A stretch of DNA of 51,222 nt from a virus, in the IMG/VR virus record IMGVR_UViG_3300032116_000297, positions 1 through 51,222 of that record. One strand, written 5' to 3'. Position 1 is the stretch's first letter. The number at the start of each line of letters is the position of its first letter. Shown piece after piece: positions 42,326 to 49,724 of the stretch. The notes beneath the pieces were generated by a model. The model saw nothing but the letters and a program-made list of their open reading frames with translations. It was not told where the DNA came from and ran no database searches. A program made the translations under genes and the position numbers.

Positions 42326-42553
42326 TTAATTGTTTGTATGTGGGATGTCAACAATAGCTGAAACCTTTTCATAAATTTTATCGGTAGCACCATCGACATA
42401 TTTCATCAAATCTAGAGGTTTAAGTTCAATGGAATCAAAAGAAACTCCTTTATCTTCACATTTATCACCAATAATGTTAACAGCTTCTTCCAAAGCAGAC
42501 CAACGACAAAGTTGATACAAAGACATTTCATTAATATTAACTGTATTTTTCAT
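42326..42553 (-). CDS. Small unknown protein
   Basis: 75 aa, helical, with MSLYQLCRWSALEEAVNII in the N-terminal half. It lies 1 nt upstream of the gene at 42004. No family recognised. Confidence 0.55.
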   Translation of the reverse strand: MKNTVNINEMSLYQLCRWSALEEAVNIIGDKCEDKGVSFDSIELKPLDLMKYVDGATDKIYEKVSAIVDIPHTNN

Positions 42554-42594
42554 ATAGGTTGTTAATATAATATAAAAACATTAAACATATCAAC

Positions 42595-42867
42595 CTATTT
42601 TTCAAAAATAATTTTATTAGCAACAGCGACTTCAAAAACGTCTTCAGGTAATTGTTCTACAAAATCTAACAAACCAGAACACACTGCTTCTTTAAATTCA
42701 TTTTCAATTAAACACAACACATATCGATCTGGTAATTGCATAAACTCAAAAATATTATCATCTTTAAAATTTAAAAACAATAAAAAGATACCTCTTCTGT
42801 GTTTCGTAAAAGCGTATAATCCTCTTTCAATTGGTCTGGAAACTTTTTCTTTTTTATTAAAAAACAT
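42595..42867 (-). CDS. Small unknown protein
   Basis: 90 aa, mixed alpha/beta, starting MFFNKKEKVSRPIERGLYAF. It is the first of three minus-strand genes ended by the terminator at 41954-41998. No family recognised. Confidence 0.55.
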   Translation of the reverse strand: MFFNKKEKVSRPIERGLYAFTKHRRGIFLLFLNFKDDNIFEFMQLPDRYVLCLIENEFKEAVCSGLLDFVEQLPEDVFEVAVANKIIFEK

Positions 42868-42904
42868 TTTTAAACTATATTAATAAAAAAATGTTTAAAA
42901 TCAA

Positions 42905-43330
42905 TTAAATTGTGACGCCGATATCCTCTACATTATATACAGGAATTGCGTAAGAACCATTATTGACATTTAATATCAAATAATTTCCACTAAGTCCTGT
43001 AACTATAGTTTGTCCCATTATATTCATACCATAAGCAGACAAGCTACCATTAATTAAAACATCTCCATCGGAACGAATCGCCAAACCCCCATTAGATGTT
43101 GCTAAGAGTGCTAATTCATTGCTTTCAAATGTTCCTGCTATGTTAGATTTAGCACTAGAAAATTCAGGTTCAGCTCTAGCAGACAAGGTACCAATCATCA
43201 CAAAATCACCCAAAAATGGAGAAAGATGGGATGCAATAGGGTCATGTGAAGCGTCGGGATAACGAACATCGCTCACTGAAGTACTATGATGGTTATGACG
43301 GTGATATTTAGAATGAAACCTATTAGACAT
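42905..43330 (-). CDS. Late structural-type protein with His-rich N-terminus
   Basis: 141 aa. The N-terminus FHSKYHRHNHHS has six His in twelve residues and could bind metal. The segment PIASHLSPFLGDFVMIGTLSARA and the beta-rich Ala/Ser/Gly-rich remainder (DGDVLINGSLSAYGMNIMG) resemble phage fibre or tail proteins. A perfect CATAAATA precedes it on the minus strand, so it is a late gene although its neighbours on that strand look non-structural. Confidence 0.6.
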   Translation of the reverse strand: MSNRFHSKYHRHNHHSTSVSDVRYPDASHDPIASHLSPFLGDFVMIGTLSARAEPEFSSAKSNIAGTFESNELALLATSNGGLAIRSDGDVLINGSLSAYGMNIMGQTIVTGLSGNYLILNVNNGSYAIPVYNVEDIGVTI

Positions 43331-43340
43331 ATTATGTTAA

Positions 43341-43348
43341 TATTTATG
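43341..43348 (-). promoter_or_regulatory. Late promoter motif CATAAATA (minus)
   Basis: Minus-strand CATAAATA ends 10 nt before the ATG at 43330. Confidence 0.6.
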
Positions 43349-43383
43349 ACATAATCCAATAAATAATAATAATATTTTGTATT

Positions 43384-44037
43384 ATGTTTTTTGCTTTAGT
43401 TGATTTCTTTTTAAGAATAGAGTATGTTACTTTAATTGGTGCATTTTTAACGGGTATAGCTGGACCTATTTTAGTTCTTTTTATAAGACACGGGTTGAAT
43501 AAAAAAATAACAGAATTTGAAAAAAGAAAAAAAGAATTTGCTCATGTTTTACAAGTACAAGAAATTGTTAATGAATCATTAAATTCTTTACAAGAAAAAT
43601 ATAATTTAGATCGAATTTGGTTAGCTCAATTTCATAATGGTGGTAATTATTATCCAGGTAATAAGGGAATGAAAAAAATGTCTGTAGCTTTTGAATCAAC
43701 CGCACCTGGTATATCAGTAGACATAATGAAAATGCAAAATTTACCGGTTTCTTTCTTTTCGAATGCTTTGCAAAAATTAAGTGCCGCAAGTGAAAATTAT
43801 ATTATAAATGTAGATACAGAAGAAGATCAAGCTTTAAAATCTTTTTGGGAAGCAAGAGGTATTAATACCGTTTATTTGTTTCCTATTATTTGTATACAAG
43901 GAGGGTTTATTGGGGTTTTAGGTATTGATTTTATCAAAAAAGAAGGATTTCTTAATGAAGATTCTTTTGATGTTTTAAAGAAAGAAGCCCATTTATTGTC
44001 TGGTTATATAGCTCTACTGACCAACGAGGATAAATAA
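43384..44037 (+). CDS. Membrane-anchored GAF-like protein
   Basis: 217 aa. A hydrophobic segment (about residues 12-36) precedes a short coiled coil (KKITEFEKRKKEFAH) and a C-terminal domain resembling GAF sensor domains (DRIWLAQFHNGG, YLFPIICIQGGFIGVLGIDF). The layout is a membrane-bound ligand sensor. It lies 7 nt upstream of the holin-like genes and may belong to the lysis cassette, perhaps as a regulator. The ligand is unknown and the GAF call is from pattern only. Confidence 0.6.
   Translation: MFFALVDFFLRIEYVTLIGAFLTGIAGPILVLFIRHGLNKKITEFEKRKKEFAHVLQVQEIVNESLNSLQEKYNLDRIWLAQFHNGGNYYPGNKGMKKMSVAFESTAPGISVDIMKMQNLPVSFFSNALQKLSAASENYIINVDTEEDQALKSFWEARGINTVYLFPIICIQGGFIGVLGIDFIKKEGFLNEDSFDVLKKEAHLLSGYIALLTNEDK
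44029..44036 (+). promoter_or_regulatory. Late promoter motif GATAAATA (lysis genes)
   Basis: GATAAATA overlaps the stop codon of the GAF-like gene and ends 8 nt before the ATG at 44045. Confidence 0.55.
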
Positions 44038-44044
44038 TTATATT

Positions 44045-44380
44045 ATGAAACTTCCAGACTTTGCAGAATCATTTATAGTTAAAATGGCTATTTCTAAAAG
44101 TGGACCATTAATTATGAAGGCTACTACAGGTGTTGTAGCTGCAATTGTCGCTTATTTAGCGCAAAAAGTCCCTGGTATTGAAATATACCTTAACGAATAT
44201 ATATTAACCGGTATTCTTTGGATGGGTATTGATTATGCTTACGGATTAATTCCCGAATCTATTAAGAAAAAATACGGAAAAGAAATGCAAGAAATTTTAA
44301 ACCAAAACGGTGCTAGCATAAAAATTGATGGTTATGTTGGACCTGAAACCGTTAAAGCAATTAATCAAATTAAAAAATAA
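44045..44380 (+). CDS. Holin-like membrane protein with peptidoglycan-binding-like end
   Basis: 111 aa. One or two membrane segments lie at about residues 22-42 and 50-68. The last 25 residues (IKIDGYVGPETVKAINQI) look like the final helix of a PG_binding_1 domain (DGxxGPxTxxAI). A membrane part plus half a cell-wall-binding motif next to the endolysin suggests a lysis role. Confidence 0.55.
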   Translation: MKLPDFAESFIVKMAISKSGPLIMKATTGVVAAIVAYLAQKVPGIEIYLNEYILTGILWMGIDYAYGLIPESIKKKYGKEMQEILNQNGASIKIDGYVGPETVKAINQIKK

Positions 44381-44382
44381 TC

Positions 44383-44673
44383 ATGAAAGCAATAGTATCT
44401 AAAATATTAGGAGTGTCTAAATCATTTATTAATTTTATTTGGCCCTTAATTACAAAACAAGCAGGCGCATCGTTAGCTATACTTCTTCCAATTGCGTATC
44501 AAATTGTTAAAGAATTAGCTAAAAATAACAATTTAAAAAATCCACAAAAAAGAGAAGAAGCATTTAAACAATTAGCAACCGAAGTTAAAAAAGAAGGAAT
44601 TGAAGCAGGTGATTCTCTTTTAAATCTTGCGATCGAAATGGCTGTTAATGTTTTAAAAGACACACTCAAATAA
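44383..44673 (+). CDS. Probable holin
   Basis: 96 aa. One hydrophobic segment (about residues 15-43) is followed by a charged helical tail (KREEAFKQLATEVKKEGIEAGDSL), the layout of small holins of the LLH type. It starts 2 nt after the previous gene and is followed by a 60-aa gene and the endolysin. Confidence 0.55.
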   Translation: MKAIVSKILGVSKSFINFIWPLITKQAGASLAILLPIAYQIVKELAKNNNLKNPQKREEAFKQLATEVKKEGIEAGDSLLNLAIEMAVNVLKDTLK

Positions 44674-44676
44674 AAT

Positions 44677-44859
44677 ATGGAAAAGGATTATTCAAGATTT
44701 ATTAATAATCCTTCTCAACTTCGTGATGATAGACCTTTTTGGTTAAGATTAATATCATCTTTAAAACTTTCTTTTTTTATAGATTCAAAAAAAGAAAAAA
44801 ACACAGATCAAATTAAAAGAGGAGTGGGTGTACAAATTAAAGGAGGCGTTGAATTTTAA
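44677..44859 (+). CDS. Small lysis-cassette protein, unknown
   Basis: 60 aa with a short hydrophobic stretch (FWLRLISSLKLSFFI) and a basic C-terminus. It ends with a 1-nt overlap with the endolysin start. A spanin or anti-holin role is possible but nothing diagnostic is seen. Confidence 0.5.
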   Translation: MEKDYSRFINNPSQLRDDRPFWLRLISSLKLSFFIDSKKEKNTDQIKRGVGVQIKGGVEF

Positions 44860-45548
44860 TGAAACAATTTTTTTTAAATTTACTAAAAACACTTTTTCAA
44901 AAAGAATCTTTTGATGTCAAAGAATCAATATCAAATAAACCTAAAAGAACATATTTAGATTACGATTGGTCATCTGTTATTGAATTTGAAACTGGTGGTA
45001 AAAATTATTATGAGAAATTTTTAAAACATCTTACTTGGCCAAAAGGAGAATCTGGAATAACTATGGGTATAGGTGCTGATTTAGGGTATATGTCTAAAGA
45101 AGAATTTGAAAAATATTTTTCACTATATTTTACATCAGATGAAAATATTTTAATTAAAAGTGTTATTGGGTTAAAAGGAGAAAACGCCAGAAAGGTTTTA
45201 CCTAAAGTAAAACATATAGAATTGTCTTGGGCAAATGCTTCTGAAGCATTTGTAAAATGGACCTTACCTAAATTTTGGGAAATGTCTAACAATCTTTGGC
45301 CTGGATTAGATCAATTAAAAGAAAGTGCTCAAATTGCTTTAGTAAGTTTAGTTTTTAATAGGGGGGCTTCTATTAAAGGTTCTTCTAGAATAGAAATGAA
45401 AAACATTAAATCTTTAGTGACGACTAAAGATTATAAAGGAATCGCCAAAGAAATTCGAAACATGAAAAGGTTATGGCTCAATAAAAATTTAGACGGTCTT
45501 TTAAAAAGAAGAGACTCTGAAGCAAAGATGATCGAAAATTGTGTTTAA
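44859..45548 (+). CDS. Endolysin, lysozyme-like muramidase
   Basis: 229 aa. After a 35-residue basic/hydrophobic leader, the catalytic domain begins IEFETGGKNYYEK (candidate catalytic Glu42 or Glu44), then GITMGIGADLGY and LVSLVFNRGAS. This order is that of pesticin/GH24-type phage lysozymes that cut the glycan strand of peptidoglycan. It is the last gene of the cassette. The N-terminal leader might act as a weak membrane signal. Confidence 0.78.
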   Translation: MKQFFLNLLKTLFQKESFDVKESISNKPKRTYLDYDWSSVIEFETGGKNYYEKFLKHLTWPKGESGITMGIGADLGYMSKEEFEKYFSLYFTSDENILIKSVIGLKGENARKVLPKVKHIELSWANASEAFVKWTLPKFWEMSNNLWPGLDQLKESAQIALVSLVFNRGASIKGSSRIEMKNIKSLVTTKDYKGIAKEIRNMKRLWLNKNLDGLLKRRDSEAKMIENCV

Positions 45549-45676
45549 TGTATTAATTCTTTAATAATAGTTTTAAAATACAACCATTCTCTTAAACAAA
45601 AAAGATAAACAATTTCTGGTAAGTTTATTGTAAAATAATAAACAAAAAATAAAGTAAAAAAGATTTTCTTTCTCAT
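45545..45676 (-). CDS. Possible small membrane peptide
   Basis: 43 aa (MRKKIFFTLFFVYYFTINLPEI...), one basic-headed hydrophobic segment, convergent with the endolysin gene with a 4-nt overlap. It fills an otherwise empty gap, but the composition is AT-driven and it may not be expressed. Confidence 0.35.
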   Translation of the reverse strand: MRKKIFFTLFFVYYFTINLPEIVYLFCLREWLYFKTIIKELIH

Positions 45677-45688
45677 AATTATTATATA

Positions 45689-46225
45689 ATGAAAAAATTT
45701 GATTTAGTCTATTCTCAATTATTAAAAGAATTTAATGTAGAAGATCGTAACGACCCTTCTTTTTATGATTATGTAGTTATTTTATTAAAACAACTTCGTA
45801 GTAATTCCAATTTAATTGATCCCAATAAATTATCAGATCTTCGCAAGACTGCCATGGAAGTAATTAAGAAAGGTTATTATCTTTTTAATGACGAAAAAAA
45901 TAGCATTTCACAAAAAATTGAATTTATTTTTAAAGGCGGAAAAGACAATAATAAAAAAACAGAGGATCAATCTGTTAATAATTTAATAGTTAAAATTAGT
46001 TCTATTCCTCCTAAACCGGAAGAGAAAGCAAAAATCATAGAAGACACTTATGATGAATCTTCTATTTCAGACATTGTTAGTTATTTAGAAACTAAAAAAG
46101 TTGAAGCGGAGACTCAAGCAGCTGCAGGTACAGAAACCCCAGCTCAAGTAGGAGAAACCCCTTCAGCTCTCCCAGGGGGTGCTCAACAACCAGCTGATAC
46201 CTCCCAATATCTTAAAGGACTTTAA
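45689..46225 (+). CDS. Unknown phage protein with Pro/Thr-rich tail
   Basis: 178 aa. The N-terminal two thirds are helical (MKKFDLVYSQLLKEF...), and the last 40 residues are Ala/Pro/Thr/Gly-rich and disordered, reminiscent of the portal's C-terminal tail. No family recognised. Confidence 0.55.
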   Translation: MKKFDLVYSQLLKEFNVEDRNDPSFYDYVVILLKQLRSNSNLIDPNKLSDLRKTAMEVIKKGYYLFNDEKNSISQKIEFIFKGGKDNNKKTEDQSVNNLIVKISSIPPKPEEKAKIIEDTYDESSISDIVSYLETKKVEAETQAAAGTETPAQVGETPSALPGGAQQPADTSQYLKGL

Positions 46226-46398
46226 AGAACAGAATCTTCAAAGTCTTCAGGATCTAAATCTTGAATTTTTTCTTTTAAATAATCCACAGCGTATTCAATT
46301 TCTTTAAAGGTGTAGAATTGATTTTTAAAAATTTCTAGAATAGCTTCATCAAAAGCAGTATCTACATAACATTCAATTTCATTTTTAGTAAGTGACAT
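46222..46398 (-). CDS. Small acidic protein
   Basis: 58 aa starting MSLTKNEIECYVDTAF, helical and acidic (DLDPEDFEDS at the end). Convergent with the previous gene with a 4-nt overlap, the typical spacing in this genome. Confidence 0.55.
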   Translation of the reverse strand: MSLTKNEIECYVDTAFDEAILEIFKNQFYTFKEIEYAVDYLKEKIQDLDPEDFEDSVL

Positions 46399-46420
46399 AT
46401 TTTTTTTTCTTTATTTATCA

Positions 46421-46738
46421 CTACTTACACATATTTTTGAGAAAAGTTTTTTTATCATAATAAAAACAATAAATGATGAATCTTCCCTTTTCATTTATAC
46501 AAACTTCATTATCTTGTTTTTCGATACCCCAAAATGCCATTTCTTCTAAATAAATATCAACTAAGTTACAAACTACCATTACATAATTTTTATGCATGTG
46601 TAGTGGCAATTGAATTACATTAAACCAAAAAGGAATATTTTTGTAATCAAGATCGTTTACGTATTTGGTGTAACAAGAAGTAACCCCCAAAAGAATACAT
46701 TTTTCTTTTAATTCTTCGTTAAAATCAAATGCAGTCAT
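46421..46738 (-). CDS. Unknown phage protein
   Basis: 105 aa, mixed alpha/beta, Cys- and Tyr-rich (CILLGVTSCYTKYV). No motif recognised. It lies 8 nt downstream of the next minus-strand gene. Confidence 0.55.
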   Translation of the reverse strand: MTAFDFNEELKEKCILLGVTSCYTKYVNDLDYKNIPFWFNVIQLPLHMHKNYVMVVCNLVDIYLEEMAFWGIEKQDNEVCINEKGRFIIYCFYYDKKTFLKNMCK

Positions 46739-46746
46739 TCAAATCT

Positions 46747-47085
46747 TTACAATTTCCCTCCGATTCTACAAGTAGCATTCTCCCCCAAAAGATTATGCCA
46801 CGCTTCTCGAACTTCTTCTCTCAAAATTTCTGCAGAAGATTCTTTAATAGCCCCTGTCCTAAAACCCGAACAGGTCAAATAATTCAAAAGACGACGAACC
46901 CTCCAAGGATTTTCTTTATCCACTTCAAAATAATTTCGCATTCTTTGAACACACTCTTTTCCTCTAATAGCCCATTTACCTTTCAACCAAAGACGTAGAC
47001 TTTGCCATTCTGGATCATCCACTACGACTTGAATGTTAGTAGCTTTAACCTGACGCGCCAATTCCTGTGTTTCTTTTGTAATCAT
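46747..47085 (-). CDS. Conserved phage protein, unknown function
   Basis: 112 aa, helical and basic with many Trp and Arg (DPEWQSLRLWLKGKWAIRGKEC; NPWRVRRLLNYL). The composition suggests contact with nucleic acid, but no domain is recognised. Confidence 0.6.
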   Translation of the reverse strand: MITKETQELARQVKATNIQVVVDDPEWQSLRLWLKGKWAIRGKECVQRMRNYFEVDKENPWRVRRLLNYLTCSGFRTGAIKESSAEILREEVREAWHNLLGENATCRIGGKL

Positions 47086-47155
47086 ACTTTATAAATTAAA
47101 AAGGATTTTGAAATTTTAAGCACGCTTATTTTTTTATATTTAAAAAATACATAAT

Positions 47156-47416
47156 TTAAAATTCAATTCCGAAATTAGTGAATGCGTTTAATCGAATGAC
47201 TTTTCCGAAATGGTCATAATCTTTATCAATAGTACCCCCCAAATACCACATGTATGTTTTGTGATTAGGTTCGAATAATTTAATTTTATACTCAGAATTA
47301 TTTAAATTTATTAAAGAACTGGAGGAATTTTGAATAAACTTTCCGGATTCAGTAAAATTTGATGCAAAAGACACAGAACAAAACAAAAATAAAAAACACA
47401 TTAAAAAGAAATGCAT
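47156..47416 (-). CDS. Small secreted protein
   Basis: 86 aa. Residues 1-18 (MHFFLMCFLFLFCSVSFA) form a clear signal peptide with a cleavage site after SFA. The mature part is about 68 residues with no recognised domain. Secreted small phage proteins may act in the periplasm, for example in superinfection exclusion or lysis control; this is conjecture. Its start codon overlaps the late-promoter motif of the divergent gene. Confidence 0.55.
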   Translation of the reverse strand: MHFFLMCFLFLFCSVSFASNFTESGKFIQNSSSSLINLNNSEYKIKLFEPNHKTYMWYLGGTIDKDYDHFGKVIRLNAFTNFGIEF

Positions 47417-47421
47417 AAATA
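47414..47421 (+). promoter_or_regulatory. Late promoter motif CATAAATA
   Basis: CATAAATA ends 7 nt before the ATG at 47429 and decides that start over the in-frame ATG at 47411, which lies upstream of the motif. Confidence 0.6.
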
Positions 47422-47428
47422 CAATTAT

Positions 47429-48322
47429 ATGAATTTTAAAGAATTTACAACTATTTTAAAGGAAGCTAAATTTAGAGAGACACCACCCGAATTAATTAAA
47501 CAAGTTAAAAAATTAACAGAACTTTATATCAATCAATATAGTAGTAGTAATGAAGATAGTGTAAAAGATCTTATTAAGAAAGGTAAAATTTTAGAATTTA
47601 ATAAAAATAAATTTTACAGACCTTATTTCGAACACTTTTTAAAAGAGGATGATGAAGATCTTGCTTCAGTAGAAATGCCTGATTATTTTGCTCCCAAATT
47701 CGGGTCCTTAACTGTTATGGATTTAGAAACAGGAAAAAAAGAAAAAATTCAAGTCATGTGTGTTTATGGTGATGTCACAGATGCTTGGGCTGCTTATAGT
47801 GATAATTTTCATACCATTAATTTATATGATGAAAATTTAAAGACTTTATCACCCGCTTTAATTGAATCAAAAATTTTACATGAAGCTACTCATGCCTTTC
47901 AACAATATAAAGGTGTTTCTGATAGATACACTAAAAAATCCAATTCAGGAGAAGATTTAGATATAGAAAATTATTATAAACGACCCATCGAATATGATTC
48001 ACATTTAAATGAAATTGTTTACAACATACGACAAAAGTTTAATATGTTGACAACTTCAATTAAAAAAGCCAAAGAAGACGCCACTAAAAGAATATTGCAA
48101 AATAGATTGGATTTATTTTTACAAGAATTAAAAGTTTTAATTAAAGCAGATCCTGAATCTTACTTTAAACTTAAAGAATTAACTCTACCTTCTTATCTTC
48201 AAAATTTTGAAAATTTTCTAGAAACCATTAAAGGAGAATCTTCGGATGAATCACCACTTTGGAAAAAGTTTAAACTTAAAATGGTAAATCTTTATAATGA
48301 ATTATCTTCTGAAAATCTTTAA
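47429..48322 (+). CDS. Zinc metallopeptidase-like protein (HEATH)
   Basis: 297 aa from the ATG at 47429 (MNFKEFTTILKEA), a usual start pattern in T4-like phages; the in-frame ATG at 47411 precedes the late promoter and is rejected. The zincin motif is HEATH (His151, Glu152, His155), with a possible third ligand Glu188 in RPIEYD. The C-terminal 100 residues are helical. A late-expressed peptidase could be carried in the particle or process virion proteins; substrate unknown. Confidence 0.68.
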   Translation: MNFKEFTTILKEAKFRETPPELIKQVKKLTELYINQYSSSNEDSVKDLIKKGKILEFNKNKFYRPYFEHFLKEDDEDLASVEMPDYFAPKFGSLTVMDLETGKKEKIQVMCVYGDVTDAWAAYSDNFHTINLYDENLKTLSPALIESKILHEATHAFQQYKGVSDRYTKKSNSGEDLDIENYYKRPIEYDSHLNEIVYNIRQKFNMLTTSIKKAKEDATKRILQNRLDLFLQELKVLIKADPESYFKLKELTLPSYLQNFENFLETIKGESSDESPLWKKFKLKMVNLYNELSSENL

Positions 48323-48324
48323 AG

Positions 48325-48355
48325 TTGATAAAAATTAAAAGTATTTTACTATACT
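48325..48355 (+). promoter_or_regulatory. Early-type promoter TTGATA-19-TATACT
   Basis: TTGATA (48325-48330) and TATACT (48350-48355), 19 nt apart, precede thyX by 8 nt. Spacing is slightly long. Confidence 0.4.
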
Positions 48356-48363
48356 TCTAATTT

Positions 48364-49005
48364 ATGAAAGTCAAATTAATTTCTTTAACAAAACCGTTAA
48401 TTGAAGGCATAAATACAGCTGAAGAATTAATTTCTTATTGTGCTAGGGTTTCTAATCCATCTAATCAACTCAATACAGAAACGGCTCCTAGACTTCTCAA
48501 GTATTGTATAGACCATCAACATTGGTCTATATTTGAACAAGCATTTATGACAGTCGAAATTAAAACATCCAGAGCTATAGCAGCTCAAATTCTTCGACAT
48601 CGTTCTTTTTCTTTTCAAGAGTATAGTCAAAGGTATGCTTCAGCAAATGAATTTGAAGATATAGAGTGGAGACTTCAAGGTAAAACTAACAGACAAGTTG
48701 GAGAAGAAGATGTGGATCTTTCACCAGAATTAAAAGACGAGGTTGATGTCGCAATAACAACATGTAAAGAACTTTATAAAAAACTTATTGATAATGGGTT
48801 GGCTAAAGAATGCGCTCGTATGATTTTACCTCTTAATACATCCACAACACTCTATATGTCTGGAAATATTCGTTCTTGGTTGCACTATCTTCAATTAAGA
48901 ACTAAAGAAGACACCCAAAAAGAACATCGTGATATCGCCTTAGAAATTAAAAAAATATTTGTAAAACAATTTCCGGTTACCTCTTGTGCTCTTAATTGGA
49001 TATAA
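48364..49005 (+). CDS. thyX: Flavin-dependent thymidylate synthase ThyX
   Basis: 213 aa. The ThyX signature RHR-x7-S is present as RHRSFSFQEYS (Arg78 to Ser88), and the C-terminal LHYLQLR segment and Arg-rich FAD/dUMP-binding positions agree. The enzyme makes dTMP from dUMP with methylene-tetrahydrofolate and FAD. It complements the dCMP deaminase at 21306. Its promoter is of the early type. Confidence 0.94.
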   Translation: MKVKLISLTKPLIEGINTAEELISYCARVSNPSNQLNTETAPRLLKYCIDHQHWSIFEQAFMTVEIKTSRAIAAQILRHRSFSFQEYSQRYASANEFEDIEWRLQGKTNRQVGEEDVDLSPELKDEVDVAITTCKELYKKLIDNGLAKECARMILPLNTSTTLYMSGNIRSWLHYLQLRTKEDTQKEHRDIALEIKKIFVKQFPVTSCALNWI

Positions 49006-49014
49006 TTATATAAT

Positions 49015-49302
49015 ATGAATAATAAATTTGACACATTTTATGAAGCTCTTTTAGGTGGCTTAGCTAGAGGTAAAACTATAGAAGACATCGCTAAAAAACA
49101 CGATGTAAATTTAGAAGATTTACAAAAAGAACTTGCATTGGGTTCTAAAGTAGAATTAGAACATTTTAAAAAAGAGGGAGAAGAAGCTACTGAAGAAGAC
49201 AAAAAGAATGCAGAAGTCGTAGCTAAAGACCATTTATTTGAAGATCCCAAATATTATACTAAATTATCAAAGATGGAAAAGCGTAAGGATGGCAATTTAT
49301 AA
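49015..49302 (+). CDS. DUF5661-like phage protein
   Basis: 95 aa. The pattern LGSKVELEHFKKEG...NAEVVAKDHLFEDPKYYTKLSKME matches the uncharacterised family (VExEH...A..IA.DHL.E.P.YY..L..ME) annotated DUF5661. It starts 9 nt after thyX and overlaps the next gene by 14 nt. Confidence 0.65.
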   Translation: MNNKFDTFYEALLGGLARGKTIEDIAKKHDVNLEDLQKELALGSKVELEHFKKEGEEATEEDKKNAEVVAKDHLFEDPKYYTKLSKMEKRKDGNL

Positions 49303-49702
49303 AAATATTCAAATTACAAAATATTTTTTAGATTGTAACCCAAATACATATTTTATATTTGGGGATAATCTAGAACGAAGAGGTTATGGGGGTGCTGCAG
49401 CTTTAAGAGATCACCCGCATGCTTTTGGGTTTATTACTAAAAAATTTCCAGACAAAAGAGACACCTCTTATTATCATGTAGAAGAATACAAAGAAGTGTT
49501 TTTTGAAGAACTTCTCAAGTTAACAAAAACAATTGAAAGAAGACAAGATAAAACATTTTATATTTCTCAACTTGGTGGAGGACTTGCTAATAGGTATCTC
49601 ATATGGGAAAATTTAATTAGAGATAATCTAGTCAGAACGTTATCTAAATTTGATAATGTGGTTTTTTGTTGGGAAGAAAGTTTAGTTTCTAAGTTGTCTT
49701 AA
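49289..49702 (+). CDS. Conserved phage protein (GDNLxRRGYGGAA motif)
   Basis: 137 aa from ATG 49289; the earlier ATG at 49238 lies deep in the previous gene. The motif FGDNLERRGYGGAAALRD and FGFITKKFP are conserved in a family of small phage and bacterial proteins (I recall it as DUF7831) of unknown biochemical role. Confidence 0.7.
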   Translation: MAIYKNIQITKYFLDCNPNTYFIFGDNLERRGYGGAAALRDHPHAFGFITKKFPDKRDTSYYHVEEYKEVFFEELLKLTKTIERRQDKTFYISQLGGGLANRYLIWENLIRDNLVRTLSKFDNVVFCWEESLVSKLS

Positions 49703-49710
49703 ACGAATAA

Positions 49711-49718
49711 CATAAGTA
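49711..49718 (+). promoter_or_regulatory. Late promoter motif CATAAGTA
   Basis: CATAAGTA ends exactly 6 nt before a GTG at 49725; this spacing supports the non-ATG start. Confidence 0.5.
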
Positions 49719-49724
49719 TATGTA

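Noticed and set aside
47411-47428. Alternative start at 47411 for the HEATH peptidase (MHKYNY...)
   Set aside because: It lies before the CATAAATA motif at 47414-47421, so the late transcript would not contain it; the ATG at 47429 has the usual spacing.
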